Assembly (NCBI RefSeq): GCF_051401765.1
Contig: NW_027480492.1
Coordinates: 1,612,001-1,676,000 of the forward strand
Length of the DNA stretch: 64,000 nucleotides
Direction of reading: 5' to 3'
DNA from: Calliopsis andreniformis
Taxonomy: Eukaryota; Arthropoda; Insecta; Hymenoptera; Andrenidae
Within the stretch, counting starts at the first letter, position 1, and each line of letters begins with the position of its first letter. The notes beneath the pieces are model-generated. The model was not told the origin of the DNA. It made no database searches and worked only from the letters and a program-made list of their open reading frames with translations. Shown here one piece after another: positions 38,969 through 51,681 of the stretch. The translations under genes and the position numbers were made by a program.

Positions 38969-41133
38969 TATTGAGGGTTGAGTGATGAGAATTGATGTTT
39001 GTGGATAGAGATCGGAAGATTGCAGATTGAGTATTGAGTATTGAAAACTGTGAATTGAAGATATTCTATTGAGGATTGAGGATTGACAACTGATTGCTGA
39101 GGACTCAGGGCTGAAGATTGAGGATTCAGGATTGAGGATTCAGGATTGAGGTTTGAGGACTGAGGATTGAGGATTGGGTATTGGGTTTGAGGATTGAAGA
39201 TTGAGGGTTGGGGATTGAGGATTGAGGATTGAGGATTGAAGATTGAATATTAATGATTGAAGATTGAGGACTGAGGATTGAGGGTTGTGGATTGAGGAAG
39301 AGGACTGAGGGCTGAGTATTGATGTTTGAAGTCTGAGGATTGAGGGTTGAGGATTGAGAATTGAGGATTGAGGATTGAGGATTGAAGATTGAGGATTCGG
39401 TATTGAGGATTGAAGAATGAGGATTGAGGAGTGAGGACTGAGGATTGAGGATTGCAGATTGAGTATTGAGGATTGAGGATTGAGGATTGAAGATTCAGTA
39501 TTGAGGATTGAAGATTGAGAATTGAGGACTGAGGATTGAACATTGAGGACTGAGTGTTGAGGGTTGAGTGATGAGAATGGATGTTTGTGGGTAGAGATCT
39601 GAAGATTGCAGATGGGGTATTGAGTATTGAAGACTGTGAATTCAGGATATTCTATTGAGGATTGAGGATTGGCAACAGATTGTTGATTACTGAGGGCTGA
39701 AGGTTGAGGATTCAGGATTGAGGATTCAGAATTGAGGTTTGAGGACTGAGGACTGAGGATTGAAGATTGAGTATTGAGGTTTGAAGATTGAGGATTGAGG
39801 ATTGAGGATTGAGACTTGAGGAATGAGGATGAGGGCTGAGGGTTGAGGATTGTGGTTTGAGGACTGAGGACTGAGGATTGAGGATTGAGGATTGAAGATT
39901 GAGGGTTGGGTATTCAGGATAGAAGAATGAGGATTGAGGATTGAGGATTGAGGATTGAGGATTGAGGATTGAGGACTGAGGATTGAGGATTGAGTATTGA
40001 AGATTGAGTATAGAGGACTGAAGATTGAGGATTGAGGATTGAGGATTGAGGATAGTGGATTGAAGGTTGAGGATTGGGGATTGAGGATTGTCGATTGAGG
40101 ATTGAGTATTGAGGATTGAGGATTGAGGATTGAGTATTGAGGATTGAGGATTGAAGATTGAGGATTGGGGACGGAGTGTTGAGTGTTGTGTGATAAGAAT
40201 TGATGTTTGTGGATAGAGATTTGAAGATTGCAGATTGAGTAATGAGTATTGAAAACTGTGAATTGATGATGTTGTATTGAGGATTGAGGATTGACAACTG
40301 ATTGTTGAGGACTGAGGGCTGAAGATTGAGGATTCAGGATTGAGGATTGAGGATTGAAGATTGAGGATTGGGGACTGAGGCTTGAAGATTGAGGATTGAG
40401 GATTGAGGATTGAGGATTGATGATTGAGGATTGAGTATGGAAGATTGGGGATTGGTGATTGAAGATTCAGTATTGAGGATTGAAGATTGAGAATTGATGA
40501 TTGAGTATTGAACATTGAGGACTGAGTGTTGAGGGTTGAGTGATGAGAATTGATGTTTGTGGATAGAGATCTGAAGATTGCAGATTGAATATTGAGTATT
40601 GAAAACTGTGAATTGATGATATTCTATTGAGGATTGAGTATTGACGTCTGATTGTTGAGGTCTGAAGTCTGAAGATTGAGGATTCAGGATTGAGGTTAGA
40701 GGACTGAGGATTGAGGATTGAGGATTCAGGCTTGAGGACTGAGGCTTGAGGATTGAAGATTGAGGATTGAGGATTGAGGATGAGGGCTGAGGGTTGAGGA
40801 TTGAGGCTTGAGGACTGAGGACTGAGGATTGAAGATCGAGGATTGGGTATTGAGGATTGAAGAATGAGGATTGAGGATTGAGGATTGAGGATTGAGGATT
40901 GAAGATGGAGTATTGAGGATTGAAGATTGTCGATTGAGGATTGAGGATTGAGGATTGAGGATTGAGGATTGAGGGTTGAGGATTGAAGATTGAGTATTGA
41001 GGATTGAAGATGGAGGATTGAGGATTGAGGATCGAGGATTGAAGATTGAAGATTGAGTATTGAGGATTGACGATTAAGATTGAGGATTGAGGATTGAGGA
41101 TTGCGGATTGAAGATTGAGGATTGCGGACTGAG
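38969..41133 (+). repeat. Region II unit reduced to e f g j, leading into region III
   Basis: Blocks start at 38969 (e), 39555 (f), 40177 (g) and 40527 (j). Near 40400-40420 the tail of block g joins the spacer that normally follows A', removing h, i and A'. A second junction near 40830 shortens the spacer after j. From about 40970 the sequence matches the stretch before 52023, so region III similarity begins slightly before its first e block. Confidence 0.78.
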
Positions 41134-41572
41134 TATTGAGGGTTGAGTGATGAGAATTGATGTTTGTGGATAGAGATCGGAAGATTGCAGATTGAGTATT
41201 GAGTATTGAAAACTGTGAATTGAAGATACTCTATTGAGGATTGAGGATTGACAACTGATTGTTGAGGACTCAGGGCTGAAGATTGAGGATTCAGGATTGA
41301 GGATTCAGGATTGAGGTTTGAGGACTGAGGATTGAGGATTGGGTATTGGGTTTGAGGATTGAGGATTGAGGGTTGGGGATTGAGGATTGAGGATTGAGGA
41401 TTGAAGATTGAATATTAATGATTGAAGATTGAGGACTGAGGATTGAGGGTTGTGGATTGAGGACGAGGACTGAGGGCTGAGTATTGATGTTCGAAGTCTG
41501 AGGATTGAGGGTTGAGGATTGAGAATTGAGGATTGAGGATTGAGGGTTGAGGATTGAAGATTTAGGACTGAG

Positions 41573-41733
41573 TGTTGAGGGTTGAGTGATGAGAATTGAT
41601 GTTTGTGGATTGAGATTTGAAGATTGAAGAATGGGGATCGAGTATTGAAAACTGTGAATTGAGGATATTCTATTGAGGATTGAGGATTGACAATTGATTG
41701 TTGAGGACTGAGGGCTGAAGATTGAGGATTCAG
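41573..41733 (+). repeat. Block A type k
   Basis: It is preceded by gatttaggactgag, with gaagaatggggatcgag in the middle and gacaattgatt at heptamers 17-18. Copies start at 41573, 43405, 49515, 52462, 54294, 60411 and 63358, all in region III. A'2 begins 280 bp after it. Confidence 0.86.
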
Positions 41734-41852
41734 GATTGAGGATTCGGGATAGAGGTTTGAGGACTGAGAATTGAGGGTTGAGGATTGAGGATTGAGGATT
41801 GACGCTTGAGGATTGAGGGTTGAGGATGGAGGATTGAAGAGAGAGGACTGAG

Positions 41853-42013
41853 TGTTGAGGGTTGAGTGTTGAGAATTGATGTTTGAGGATTGAGATTTGA
41901 TTATTGAACATGGTGGATTGTGTATTGAAACATGAGAATTCAGGATATTATCTTGAGTATTGAGAATTGAAGATTGATGATTGAGTATTGAGGATTGATG
42001 GTTGATTGTTGAG
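41853..42013 (+). repeat. Block A'2 (second A' variant)
   Basis: It resembles A' but has acatggtg, tgtgtattg and gatattatcttgag at the positions of gttgtgg, gagtattg and gatattctgttgag. GAATTC is retained. Copies start at 41853, 43685, 49795, 52742, 54574, 60691 and 63638. Confidence 0.86.
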
Positions 42014-42216
42014 TGTTGAATATTGAGGATTGAGGATTGAGCATTGAGGATTGAGGATTGAGGATTGAAGATTGAGTATTGATGATTGAAGATGGGAGGA
42101 TTGAGGATGGGGTGTTGCGGATTGAGGACGACGACTGACGGTTGAGGATTGAGGTTTGAGGATTGTGGATTGAGGATTGAGAGTGAGCGGCTGAGGGTTG
42201 AGGATTGAGGTTTGAG

Positions 42217-42286
42217 TATAGAATCCTGAGAATTCAGGATATTCTGTTGAGTATTGAGATTTGAGTATTGATGGTTGATTATTGAG
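42217..42286 (+). repeat. Partial A' segment (heptamers 11-20 only)
   Basis: Ten heptamers from tatagaa through aattcag, gatattc and ggttgat to tattgag match the second half of A'. The first half is replaced by a gagtgagcgg spacer. Copies start at 42217, 44049, 50158, 53106, 54938 and 61054, always between A'2 and m. This looks like a truncated A' fixed in the unit. Confidence 0.8.
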
Positions 42287-42342
42287 GATTGAGGATTGAG
42301 AGTCGAGGATTGAGTATTTAAGATTGAGCATTGGGGACTGAG

Positions 42343-42503
42343 TGTTGAAGGTTGAGTGATGAGAATTGATGTTTGTGGATAGAGATCTGAAGATTGCAGA
42401 TTGAGTATTGAGTATCGAAACCTGTGAATTGAGGATATTCTATTGAGGATTGAGGATTGAAAACTGATTGTTGAGGACTGAGGGCTGAATATTGAGGATT
42501 CAG
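42343..42503 (+). repeat. Block A type m
   Basis: It has tatcgaaacctgtg at heptamers 11-12, gaaaactgatt at 17-18 and ggctgaatattgag at 21-22. It is preceded by gcattggggactgag. Copies start at 42343, 44175, 50284, 53232, 55064 and 61180. Confidence 0.86.
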
Positions 42504-43266
42504 GGTTGAGGATTCAGGATTGAGGTTTGAGGACTGAGGATTGAGGATTGGGTATTGGGGATTGAGGATTGAGGATTGAGGATTGAAGATTGAGGATCGG
42601 GTATTGCGGATTGAACATTGAGGATTGAGGATTGAGAATTGAGGATTGAGAATTGAGGACAGAGGATTGAAGGGTGAGCATTGAGGATTGAAGGTTGACG
42701 ATTGAGGATTGAGGATTGAGGATTGAGGATTGAGGATTGAGGATTGGAGACTGAGGATTGAGGATTGAAGGTTGAATATTGATGATTGAAGGTTGAGGAT
42801 TGAAGATTGAGGGTTGTGGATTGAGGACGAGGACTGAGGGTTGGGTATTGATGCTTGAGGTCTGAGGGTTGAGGATTGAGGATTGCGAATTGAGGATTGA
42901 GGAATGAGGATTGAAGATTGAGGATTGGGTATTGAGGATTGAAGAATGAGGATTGAGGATTGAGGACTGAGGATTTAGGATTGAAGATAGAGTACTGTGG
43001 ATTGAAGGTTGAGGATTGAGAATTGAGGATTGAGGATTGAGGATTGAAGATTGAGTATTGAGGATTGAAGATTGAGGATTGAGGATTGAGGATTGAGGAT
43101 TGAGGATTGAGGATTGAAGGCTGAGGATTGAGGATTGAGTATTGAGGATTGAAGATTGGGGATTGGGGACTGAGGATTGAAGGTTGAGGATTGAGGATTG
43201 AGGACTGAGGACTGAGGATTGAGGATTGAAGATTCAGTATTGAGGACTGAAGATTGAGAATTGAGG

Positions 43267-45098
43267 ATTGAGGATTGAGGGTTGTGGATTGAGGACGAGG
43301 ACTGAGGGCTGAGTATTGATGTTTGAAGTCTGAGGATTGAGGGTTGAGGATTGAGAATTGAGGATTGAGGATTGAGGGTTGAGGATTGAAGATTTAGGAC
43401 TGAGTGTTGAGGGTTGAGTGATGAGAATTGATGTTTGTGGATTGAGATTTGAAGATTGAAGAATGGGGATCGAGTATTGAAAACTGTGAATTGAGGATAT
43501 TCTATTGAGGATTGAGGATTGACAATTGATTGTTGAGGACTGAGGGCTGAAGATTGAGGATTCAGGATTGAGGATTCGGGATAGAGGTTTGAGGACTGAG
43601 AATTGAGGGTTGAGGATTGAGGATTGAGGATTGACGCTTGAGGATTGAGGGTTGAGGATGGAGGATTGAAGAGAGAGGACTGAGTGTTGAGGGTTGAGTG
43701 TTGAGAATTGATGTTTGAGGATTGAGATTTGATTATTGAACATGGTGGATTGTGTATTGAAACATGAGAATTCAGGATATTATCTTGAGTATTGAGAATT
43801 GAAGATTGATGATTGAGTATTGAGGATTGATGGTTGATTGTTGAGTGTTGAATATTGAGGATTGAGGATTGAGCATTGAGGATTGAGGATTGAGGATTGA
43901 AGATTGAGTATTGATGATTGAAGATGCGAGGATTGAGGATGGGGGGTTGCGGATTGAGGACGACGACTGACGGTTGAGGATTGAGGTTTGAGGATTGTGG
44001 ATTGAGGATTGAGAGTGAGCGGCTGAGGGTTGAGGATTGAGGTTTGAGTATAGAATCCTGAGAATTCAGGATATTCTGTTGAGTATTGAGATTTGAGTAT
44101 TGATGGTTGATTATTGAGGATTGAGGATTGAGAGTCGAGGATTGAGTATTTAAGATTGAGCATTGGGGACTGAGTGTTGAAGGTTGAGTGATGAGAATTG
44201 ATGTTTGTGGATAGAGATCTGAAGATTGCAGATTGAGTATTGAGTATCGAAACCTGTGAATTGAGGATATTCTATTGAGGATTGAGGATTGAAAACTGAT
44301 TGTTGAGGACTGAGGGCTGAATATTGAGGATTCAGGGTTGAGGATTCAGGATTGAGGTTTGAGGACTGAGGATTGAGGATTGGGTATTGGGGATTGAGGA
44401 TTGAGGATTGAGGATTGAAGATTGAGGATTGGGTATTGCGGATTGAACATTGAGGATTGAGGATTGAGAATTGAGGATTGAGAATTGAGGACAGAGGATT
44501 GAAGGGTGAGCATTGAGGATTGAAGGTTGACGATTGAGGATTGAGGATTGAGGATTGAGGATTGAGGATTGAGGATTGGAGACTGAGGATTGAGGATTGA
44601 AGGTTGAATATTGATGATTGAAGGTTGAGGATTGAAGATTGAGGGTTGTGGATTGAGGACGAGGACTGAGGGTTGGGTATTGATGCTTGAGGTCTGAGGG
44701 TTGAGGATTGAGGATTGCGAATTGAGGATTGAGGAATGAGGATTGAAGATTGAGGATTGGGTATTGAGGATTGAAGAATGAGGATTGAGGATTGAGGACT
44801 GAGGATTTAGGATTGAAGATAGAGTACTGTGGATTGAAGGTTGAGGATTGAGAATTGAGGATTGAGGATTGAGGATTGAAGATTGAGTATTGAGGATTGA
44901 AGATTGAGGATTGAGGATTGAGGATTGAGGATTGAGGATTGAGGATTGAAGGCTGAGGATTGAGGATTGAGTATTGAGGATTGAAGATTGGGGATTGGGG
45001 ACTGAGGATTGAAGGTTGAGGATTGAGGATTGAGGACTGAGGACTGAGGATTGAGGATTGAAGATTCAGTATTGAGGACTGAAGATTGAGAATTGAGG
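43267..45098 (+). repeat. 1832-bp tandem duplication inside the 10.9-kb unit, right copy
   Basis: Contains k 43405, A'2 43685, partial A' (44049-44118) and m 44175, collinear with the left copy. After about 45098 the two diverge: the left copy runs into block B and a second k, while this one runs to block f at 45126. The same pair is present in the next HOR (k at 52462 and 54294). Confidence 0.87.
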
Positions 45099-48000
45099 AT
45101 TGAGGATTGAACATTGAGGACTGAGTGTTGAGGGTTGTGTGATGAGAATGGATGTTTGTGGATTGAGATCTGAAGATTGCAGATTGGGTATTGAGTATTG
45201 AAGACTGTGAATTGAGGATATTCTATTGAGGATTGTGGATTGGCAACAGATTGTTGATGACTGATGGCTGAAGGTTGAGGATTCAGGATTGAGGATTCAG
45301 AATTGAGGTTTGAGGACTGAGGACTGAGGATTGAAGATTGAGTATTGAGGATTGAAGATTGAGGATTGAGGATTGAGGATTGAGGTCTGAGGAATGAGGA
45401 TGAGGGCTGAGGGTTGAGGATTGTGGTTTGAGGACTGAGGACTGAGGATTGAGGATTGAGGATTGAGGATTGAAGATTGAGGGTTGGGTATTCAGGATTG
45501 AAGAATGAGGATTGAGGATTGATGATTGAGGATTCAGGATTGAGGACTGAGGATTGAGGATTGAGGATTGAAGATTGAGTATTGAGGATTGAAGATTGAG
45601 GATTGAGGATTGAGGATTGAGGATAGAGGATTGAAGGTTGAGGATTGGGGATTGAGGATTGACGATTGAGGATTGAGTATTGAGGATTGAGGATTGAGGA
45701 TTGAGTATTGAGGATTGAGGATTGAAGATTGAGGATTGGGGACGGAGTGTTGAGTGTTGTGTGATGAGAATTGATGTTTGTGGATAGAGATTTGAAGATT
45801 GCAGATTGAGTAATGAGTATTGAAAACTGTGAATTGATGATGTTGTATTGAGGATTGAGGATTGACAACTGATTGTTGAGGACTGAGGGCTGAAGATTGA
45901 GGATACAGGATTGAGGATTGAGGATTGAAGATTGAGGATTGGGGACTGATGATTGAAGATAGAGGATTGAGGATTGAGGATTGAGGATTGAGGATTTGGG
46001 ATTGAAGATTCAGTATCGAGGATTGAAGATTGAGGATTGAGGATTGAGGATTGAGGACTGAGGATCGAAGATTGAGTATAGAGGATTGAAGATTGACGAT
46101 TGAGGATTGAGAATTGAGGATTGAGTATTGAGGATTGAGGATTGAAGATTGAGCATTGAGGATTGAAGGTTGAGGATTGAGGATCGAGGATTGAGGATTG
46201 AGGATTGAATATTGAGGATTGGGGACTGAGCGTTGAGGATTGAGTGATGAGAATTGATGTTTGTGGATAGAGATTTGAAGATTGCAGATTGAGTATTGAG
46301 TATTGAAAACTGTGAATTGGTGTTATTCTATTGAGGATTGAGGATTGACAACTGATTGTTGAGGACTGAGGGCTGAAGATTGAGGATTCAGGATTGAGGA
46401 TTCAGGATTGATGTTCGAGGACTGAGGATTGAGGATTGAAGATTGAGTATTGAGGATTGAAGATTGAGGATTGAGGATTGAGGATTGAGGATTGAGGAAT
46501 GAGGATTGAAGATTGAGTATTGAGGATTGAAGATTGAGGTTTGAGGACTGAGGATTGAGAATTGGGGATTGAGGATTGAGGATCGAGGATTGAGGATTGA
46601 GGATTGAGGATTGAGAATTGAGGGATGAGGATGAGGGCTGAGGGTTGAGGATTGAGGTTTGAGGACTGAGGACTGAGGATTGAGGATTGAGGATTGAGGA
46701 TTGAAGATTGAGGATTGGGTATTGAGGATTGAAGAATGAGGATTGAGGATTGAGGATTGAGGATTGAAGATTGAGTATTGAGGATTGAAGATTGACGATT
46801 GAGGATTGAGAATTGAGGATTGAGACTTGAGGACTGAGGATTGAAGATAGAGCATTGAGGATTGAAGGTTGAGGATTGAGGATTGAGGATTGTGGATTCG
46901 GGATTGAGGATTGAGGATTGAGGATTGAGGATTGAGGATTGAGGATTGAGGATTGAGGATTGAGGATTAAGGCTTGAGGATTGAGGCTTGAGGATTGGAG
47001 ATTGAGGATTGAGGATTGAGGATGTGGGCTGAGGGTTGAGGATTGTGGTTTGAGGACTGAGGACTGAGGATTGAGGATAGAGATTTGAGGATTGAGGATT
47101 GAGGATTGAAGATTGAGGACTGGGTATTGAGGATTGAGGATTGAGTATTGAAGATTGAGGATTTGGGACTGAGGATTGAAGATTGAGGATTGAGGATTCA
47201 GGATTGAGGATTGAGGACTGAGGATTGAGGATTGAAGATTGAGGATTGGGTATTGAGGATTGAAGAATGAGGATTGAGGATTGAGGATTGAGGATTGAGG
47301 ATTGAAGATTGGGTATTGATGATTGAAGATTCAGTATTGAGGATTGAAGATTGAGAATTGATGGTTGAGTATTGGACATTGAGGACTGAGTGTTGAGGGT
47401 TGAGTGATGAGAATTGATGTTTGTGGATAGAGATCTGAAGATTGCAGATTGAGTATTGAGTATTGAAATCTGTGACTTGATGATATTCTATTGAGGATTG
47501 AGGATTGACGTCTGATTGTTGAGGTCTGAGGTCTGAAGCTTGAGGATTCAGGATTGAGGATTCAGGATTGAGGATTCGGGATAGAGGTTTGAGGACTGAG
47601 GAATGAGGGTTGGGGACTGAGGATTGAGGATTGACGCTTGAGGATTGAGGGTTGAGAATGGAGGATTGAAGAGAGAGGACTGAGTGTTGAGGGTTGAGTG
47701 TTGAGAATTGATGTTTGAGGATTGAGATTTGATTATTGAAAGTTGTGGATTGAGTATTGAACCATGAGAATTCAGGATATTCTGTTGAGTATTGAGAATT
47801 GAGTGTTGATGGTTGATTATTGAGGATTGAGGATTGATGATTGAGGATTGAGTATGGAAGATTGGGGATTGGTGATTGAAGATTCAGTATTGAGGATTGA
47901 AGGTTGAGAATTGATGATTGAGTATTGAACATTGAGGACTGAGTGTTGAGGGTTGAGTGATGAGAATTGATGTTTGTGGATAGAGATCTGAAGATTGCAG

Positions 48001-50863
48001 ATTGAATATTGAGTATTGAAAACTGTGAATTGATGATATTCTATTGAGGATTGAGTATTGACGTCTGATTGTTGAGGTCTGAAGTCTGAAGATTGAGGAT
48101 TCAGGATTGAGGTTAGAGGACTGAGGATTGAGGATTGAGGATTCAGGCTTGAGGACTGAGGCTTGAGGATTGAAGATTGAGGATTGAGGATTGAGGATGA
48201 GGGCTGAGGGTTGAGGATTGAGGCTTGAGGACTGAGGACTGAGGATTGAGGATTGAGAGTTGAGGATTGAGGATTGAAGATTGGAGATTGAGGATTGGGT
48301 ATTGAGGATTAAGGATTGAGTATTGAAGATTGAGGATTTGGGACTGAGGATTGAAGATTGAGGATTGAGGATTGAGGATTAAAGATTGAGGACTGAGGAA
48401 TGAGGATTGAAGATCGAGGATTGGGTATTGAGGATTGAAGAATGAGGATTGAGGATTGAGGATTGAGGATTGAGGATTGAAGATGGAGTATTGAGGATTG
48501 AAGATTGTCGATTGAGGATTGAGGATTGAGGATTGAGGATTGAGGGTTGAGGATTGAAGATTGAGTATTGAGGATTGAAGATGGAGGATTGAGGATTGAG
48601 GATCGAGGATTGAAGATTGAAGATTGAGTATTGAGGATTGACGATTAAGATTGAGGATTGAGGATTGAGGATTGAGGATTGAAGATTGAGGATTGCGGAC
48701 TGAGTATTGAGGGTTGAGTGATGAGAATTGATGTTTGTGGATAGAGATCGGAAGATTGCAGATTGAGTATTGAGTATTGAAAACTGTGAATTGAAGATAC
48801 TCTATTGAGGATTGAGGATTGACAACTGATTGTTGAGGACTCAGGGCTGAAGATTGAGGATTCAGGATTGAGGATTCAGGATTGAGGTTTGAGGACTGAG
48901 GATTGAGGATTGGGTATTGGGTTTGAGGATTGAGGATTGAGGGTTGGGGATAGAGGATTGAGGATTGAGGATTGAAGATTGAATATTAATGATTGAAGAT
49001 TGAGGACTGACGATTGAGGGTTGTTTATTGAGGACGAGGACTGAGGGCTGAGTATTGATGTTTGAAGTCTGAGGATTGAGGGTTGAGGATTGAGAATTGA
49101 GGATTGAGGATTGAGGATTGAAGATTGAGGATTCGGTATTGAGGATTGAAGAATGAGGATTGAGGAGTGAGGACTGAGGATTGAGGATTGCAGATTGAGT
49201 ATTGAGGATTGAAGATTGAGAATTGAGGATTGAGGGTGGAGGATTGTGGATTGAGGATTGAAGATTGAGTATTGAGGATTGAAGATTGAGGATTGAGGAT
49301 TGAGGATTGAGGATTGCGGATTGAAGGTTGAGGATTGGGGATTGAGGATTGACGATTGAGGATTGAGCATTGAGGACTGAGTATTGGGGATTGAGCATTG
49401 AAGATTGAGTATTGATTATTGAAGATTGAGGATTGAGGATTGAGGATTGACGATTGAGTATTGAGGATTGAAGATTGAGGATTGAGGGTTGAGGATTGAA
49501 GATTTAGGACTGAGTGTTGAGGGTTGAGTGATGAGAATTGATGTTTGTGGATTGAGATTTGAAGATTGAAGAATGGGGATCGAGTATTGAAAACTGTGAA
49601 TTCAGGATGTTCTATTGAGGATTGAGGATTGACAATTGATTGTTGAGGACTGAGGGCTGAAGGTTGAGGATTCAGGATTGAGGATTCGGGATAGAGGTTT
49701 GAGGACTGAGGATTGAGGGTTGAGGATTGAGGATTGAGGATTGACGCTTGAGGATTGAGGGTTGAGGATGGAGGATTGAAGAGAGAGGACTGAGTGTTGA
49801 GGGTTGAGTGTTGAGAATTGATGTTTCAGGATTGAGATTTGATTATTGAACATGGTGGATTGTGTATTGAAACATGAGAATTCAGGATATTATCTTGAGT
49901 ATTGAGAATTGAAGATTGATGATTGAGTATTGAGGATTGATGGTTGATTGTTGAGTGTTGAATATTGAGGATTGAGGATTGAGCATTGAGTATTGAGGAT
50001 TGAGGATTGAAGATTGAGTATTGATGATTGAAGATGGGAGGATTGAGGATGGGGGGTTGCGGATTGAGGACGACGACTGACGGTTGAGGATTGAGGTTTG
50101 AGGATTGTGGATTGAGGATTGAGAGTGAGGGCTGAGGGTTGAGGATTGAGGTTTGAGTATAGAATCCTGAGAATTCAGGATATTCTGTTGAGTATTGAGA
50201 TTTGAGTATTGATGGTTGATTATTGAGGATTGAGGATTGAGAGTCGAGGATTGAGTATTGAAGATAGAGCATTGGGGACTGAGTGTTGAAGGTTGAGTGA
50301 TGAGAATTGATGTTTGTCGATAGAGATCTGAAGATTGCAGATTGAGTATTGAGTATCGAAACCTGTGAATTGAGGATATTCTATTGAGGATTGAGGATTG
50401 AAAACTGATTGTTGAGGACTGAGGGCTGAATATTGAGGATTCAGGGTTGAGGATTCAGGATTGAGGTTTGAGGGCTGAGGATTGAGGATTGGGTATTGGG
50501 GATTGGGGATTGAGGATTGACGATTGAAGATTGAGGATTCGGTATTGAGGATTGAAGATTGAGGATTGGGTACTGAGGATTGAAGAATGAGGATTGAGGA
50601 TTGAGGATTGAGGATTGAGGATTGAGGATTGAATATTGAGGGTTGAGGATTGAAGATTGACGATTGAGGATTGAGGATTGAGGACTGAGGATTGAGGATT
50701 GAGGGTTGAGGATTGAAGATTGAGTATTGAGGATTGAAGATTGAGGATTGAGGATTGAGGATTGAGGATTGAGGATTGAAGATTGAGTATTGAGGATTGA
50801 AGATTAAGATTGAGGATTGAGGATTGAGGATTGAGGATTGAAGATTGAGGATTGGGGACTGAG

Positions 50864-51024
50864 TATTGATGGTTGAGTGATGAGAATTGATGTTTGTGGA
50901 TAGAGATCTGAAGATTGCAGATTGAGTATTGAGTATTGAAAACTGTGAATTGAGGATATTCTATTGAGGATTGAGGATTGACAACTGATTGTTGAGGACT
51001 CAGGGCTGAAGATTGAGGATTCAG
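50864..51024 (+). repeat. Block A type n
   Basis: It begins tattgat ggttgag and otherwise resembles type e, including gactcag at heptamer 20, but has atctgaa at heptamer 7. It occurs once per 10.9-kb unit, at 50864 and 61760. Confidence 0.82.
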
Positions 51025-51520
51025 GATTGAGGATTCAGGATTGAGGTTTGAGGACTGAGGATTGAGGATTGGGTATTGGGGATTGAGGATTGAGGGTTGA
51101 GGGTTGGGGATTGAGGATTTAGGATTGAGGATTGAAGATTGAATATTAATGATTGAAGATTGAGGATTGAGGAGTGAGGATTGAGGGTTGTGGATTGAGG
51201 ACGAGGTCTGAGGGCTGAGTATAGATGTTTGAAGTCTGAGGATTGAGGATCGAGGATTGAGAATTGAGGATTGAGGATTGAGGATTGAAGATTGAGGATT
51301 CGGTATTGAGGATTGAAGTATGAGGATTGAGGACTGAGGACTGAGGATTGAGGATTGCAGACTGAGTATTGAGGATTGAAGATCGAGGATTGAGGATTGA
51401 GGGTTGAGGATTGAGGATTGAGGATTGAGGATTGAGAATTGAGGATTGAGGATTGAAGATTGAGTTTTGAGGATTGAAGATTGAGGATTGAGTATTGAGG
51501 ATTGAAGATTGAGGACTGAG

Positions 51521-51681
51521 TGTTGAGGGTTGAGTGATGAGAATTGATGTTAGTGGATAGAGATTTGAAGATTAAATAATGGGGATTGAGTATTGAAAAC
51601 TGTGAATTGAGGATATTCTATTGAGGATTGAGGATTGACAATTGATTGTTGAGGACTGAGGGCTGAAGATTGAGGATTCAG
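51521..51681 (+). repeat. Block A type o
   Basis: It has gttagtg at heptamer 5 and the unusual AT-rich attaaataatgggg in the middle (51571 on). It occurs once per 10.9-kb unit, at 51521 and 62417. It is followed by gaggcttcag, a variant of the usual gaggattcag. Confidence 0.82.

Larger units (their letters stand above)
15228..41133 (+). repeat. Region II satellite domain, seven-block unit e-f-g-h-i-A'-j
   Basis: Forty-four full block A copies fall into seven types in constant cyclic order. Read left to right the blocks are: f g h i A' j | e g h i A' j | e f g h i A' j | e f g i A' j | h i A' j | h i A' j | e f g h i A' j | e f g j. The complete unit is 3956 bp (22679-26634). The second complete unit (35210-38968) is 3759 bp. 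Other copies have lost one or more consecutive blocks but keep the order, as expected from deletion or unequal exchange in a tandem array. Confidence 0.88.
41435..43266 (+). repeat. 1832-bp tandem duplication inside the 10.9-kb unit, left copy
   Basis: Contains k 41573, A'2 41853, a partial A' (42217-42286), m 42343 and their spacers. The right copy is 1832 bp downstream. A diagnostic difference is gatgggagg at 42091 against gatgcgagg at 43923. The breakpoint lies just before a block B. Confidence 0.87.

Noticed and set aside
15473..41133. CRISPR array, because similar blocks recur with different sequence between them
   Set aside because: The blocks are 161 bp, themselves tandem heptamers, and unevenly spaced (about 100-1200 bp between blocks). 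The spacers are the same heptamer satellite, and no cas-like gene is present.
42100..42120. G-quadruplex or regulatory element at the G-rich run near 42105 (also 43940, 50050, 52995, 54828, 60953)
   Set aside because: There is only one G run of four to six in each case, without three further runs of three or more nearby, so a standard three-quartet quadruplex is not supported.
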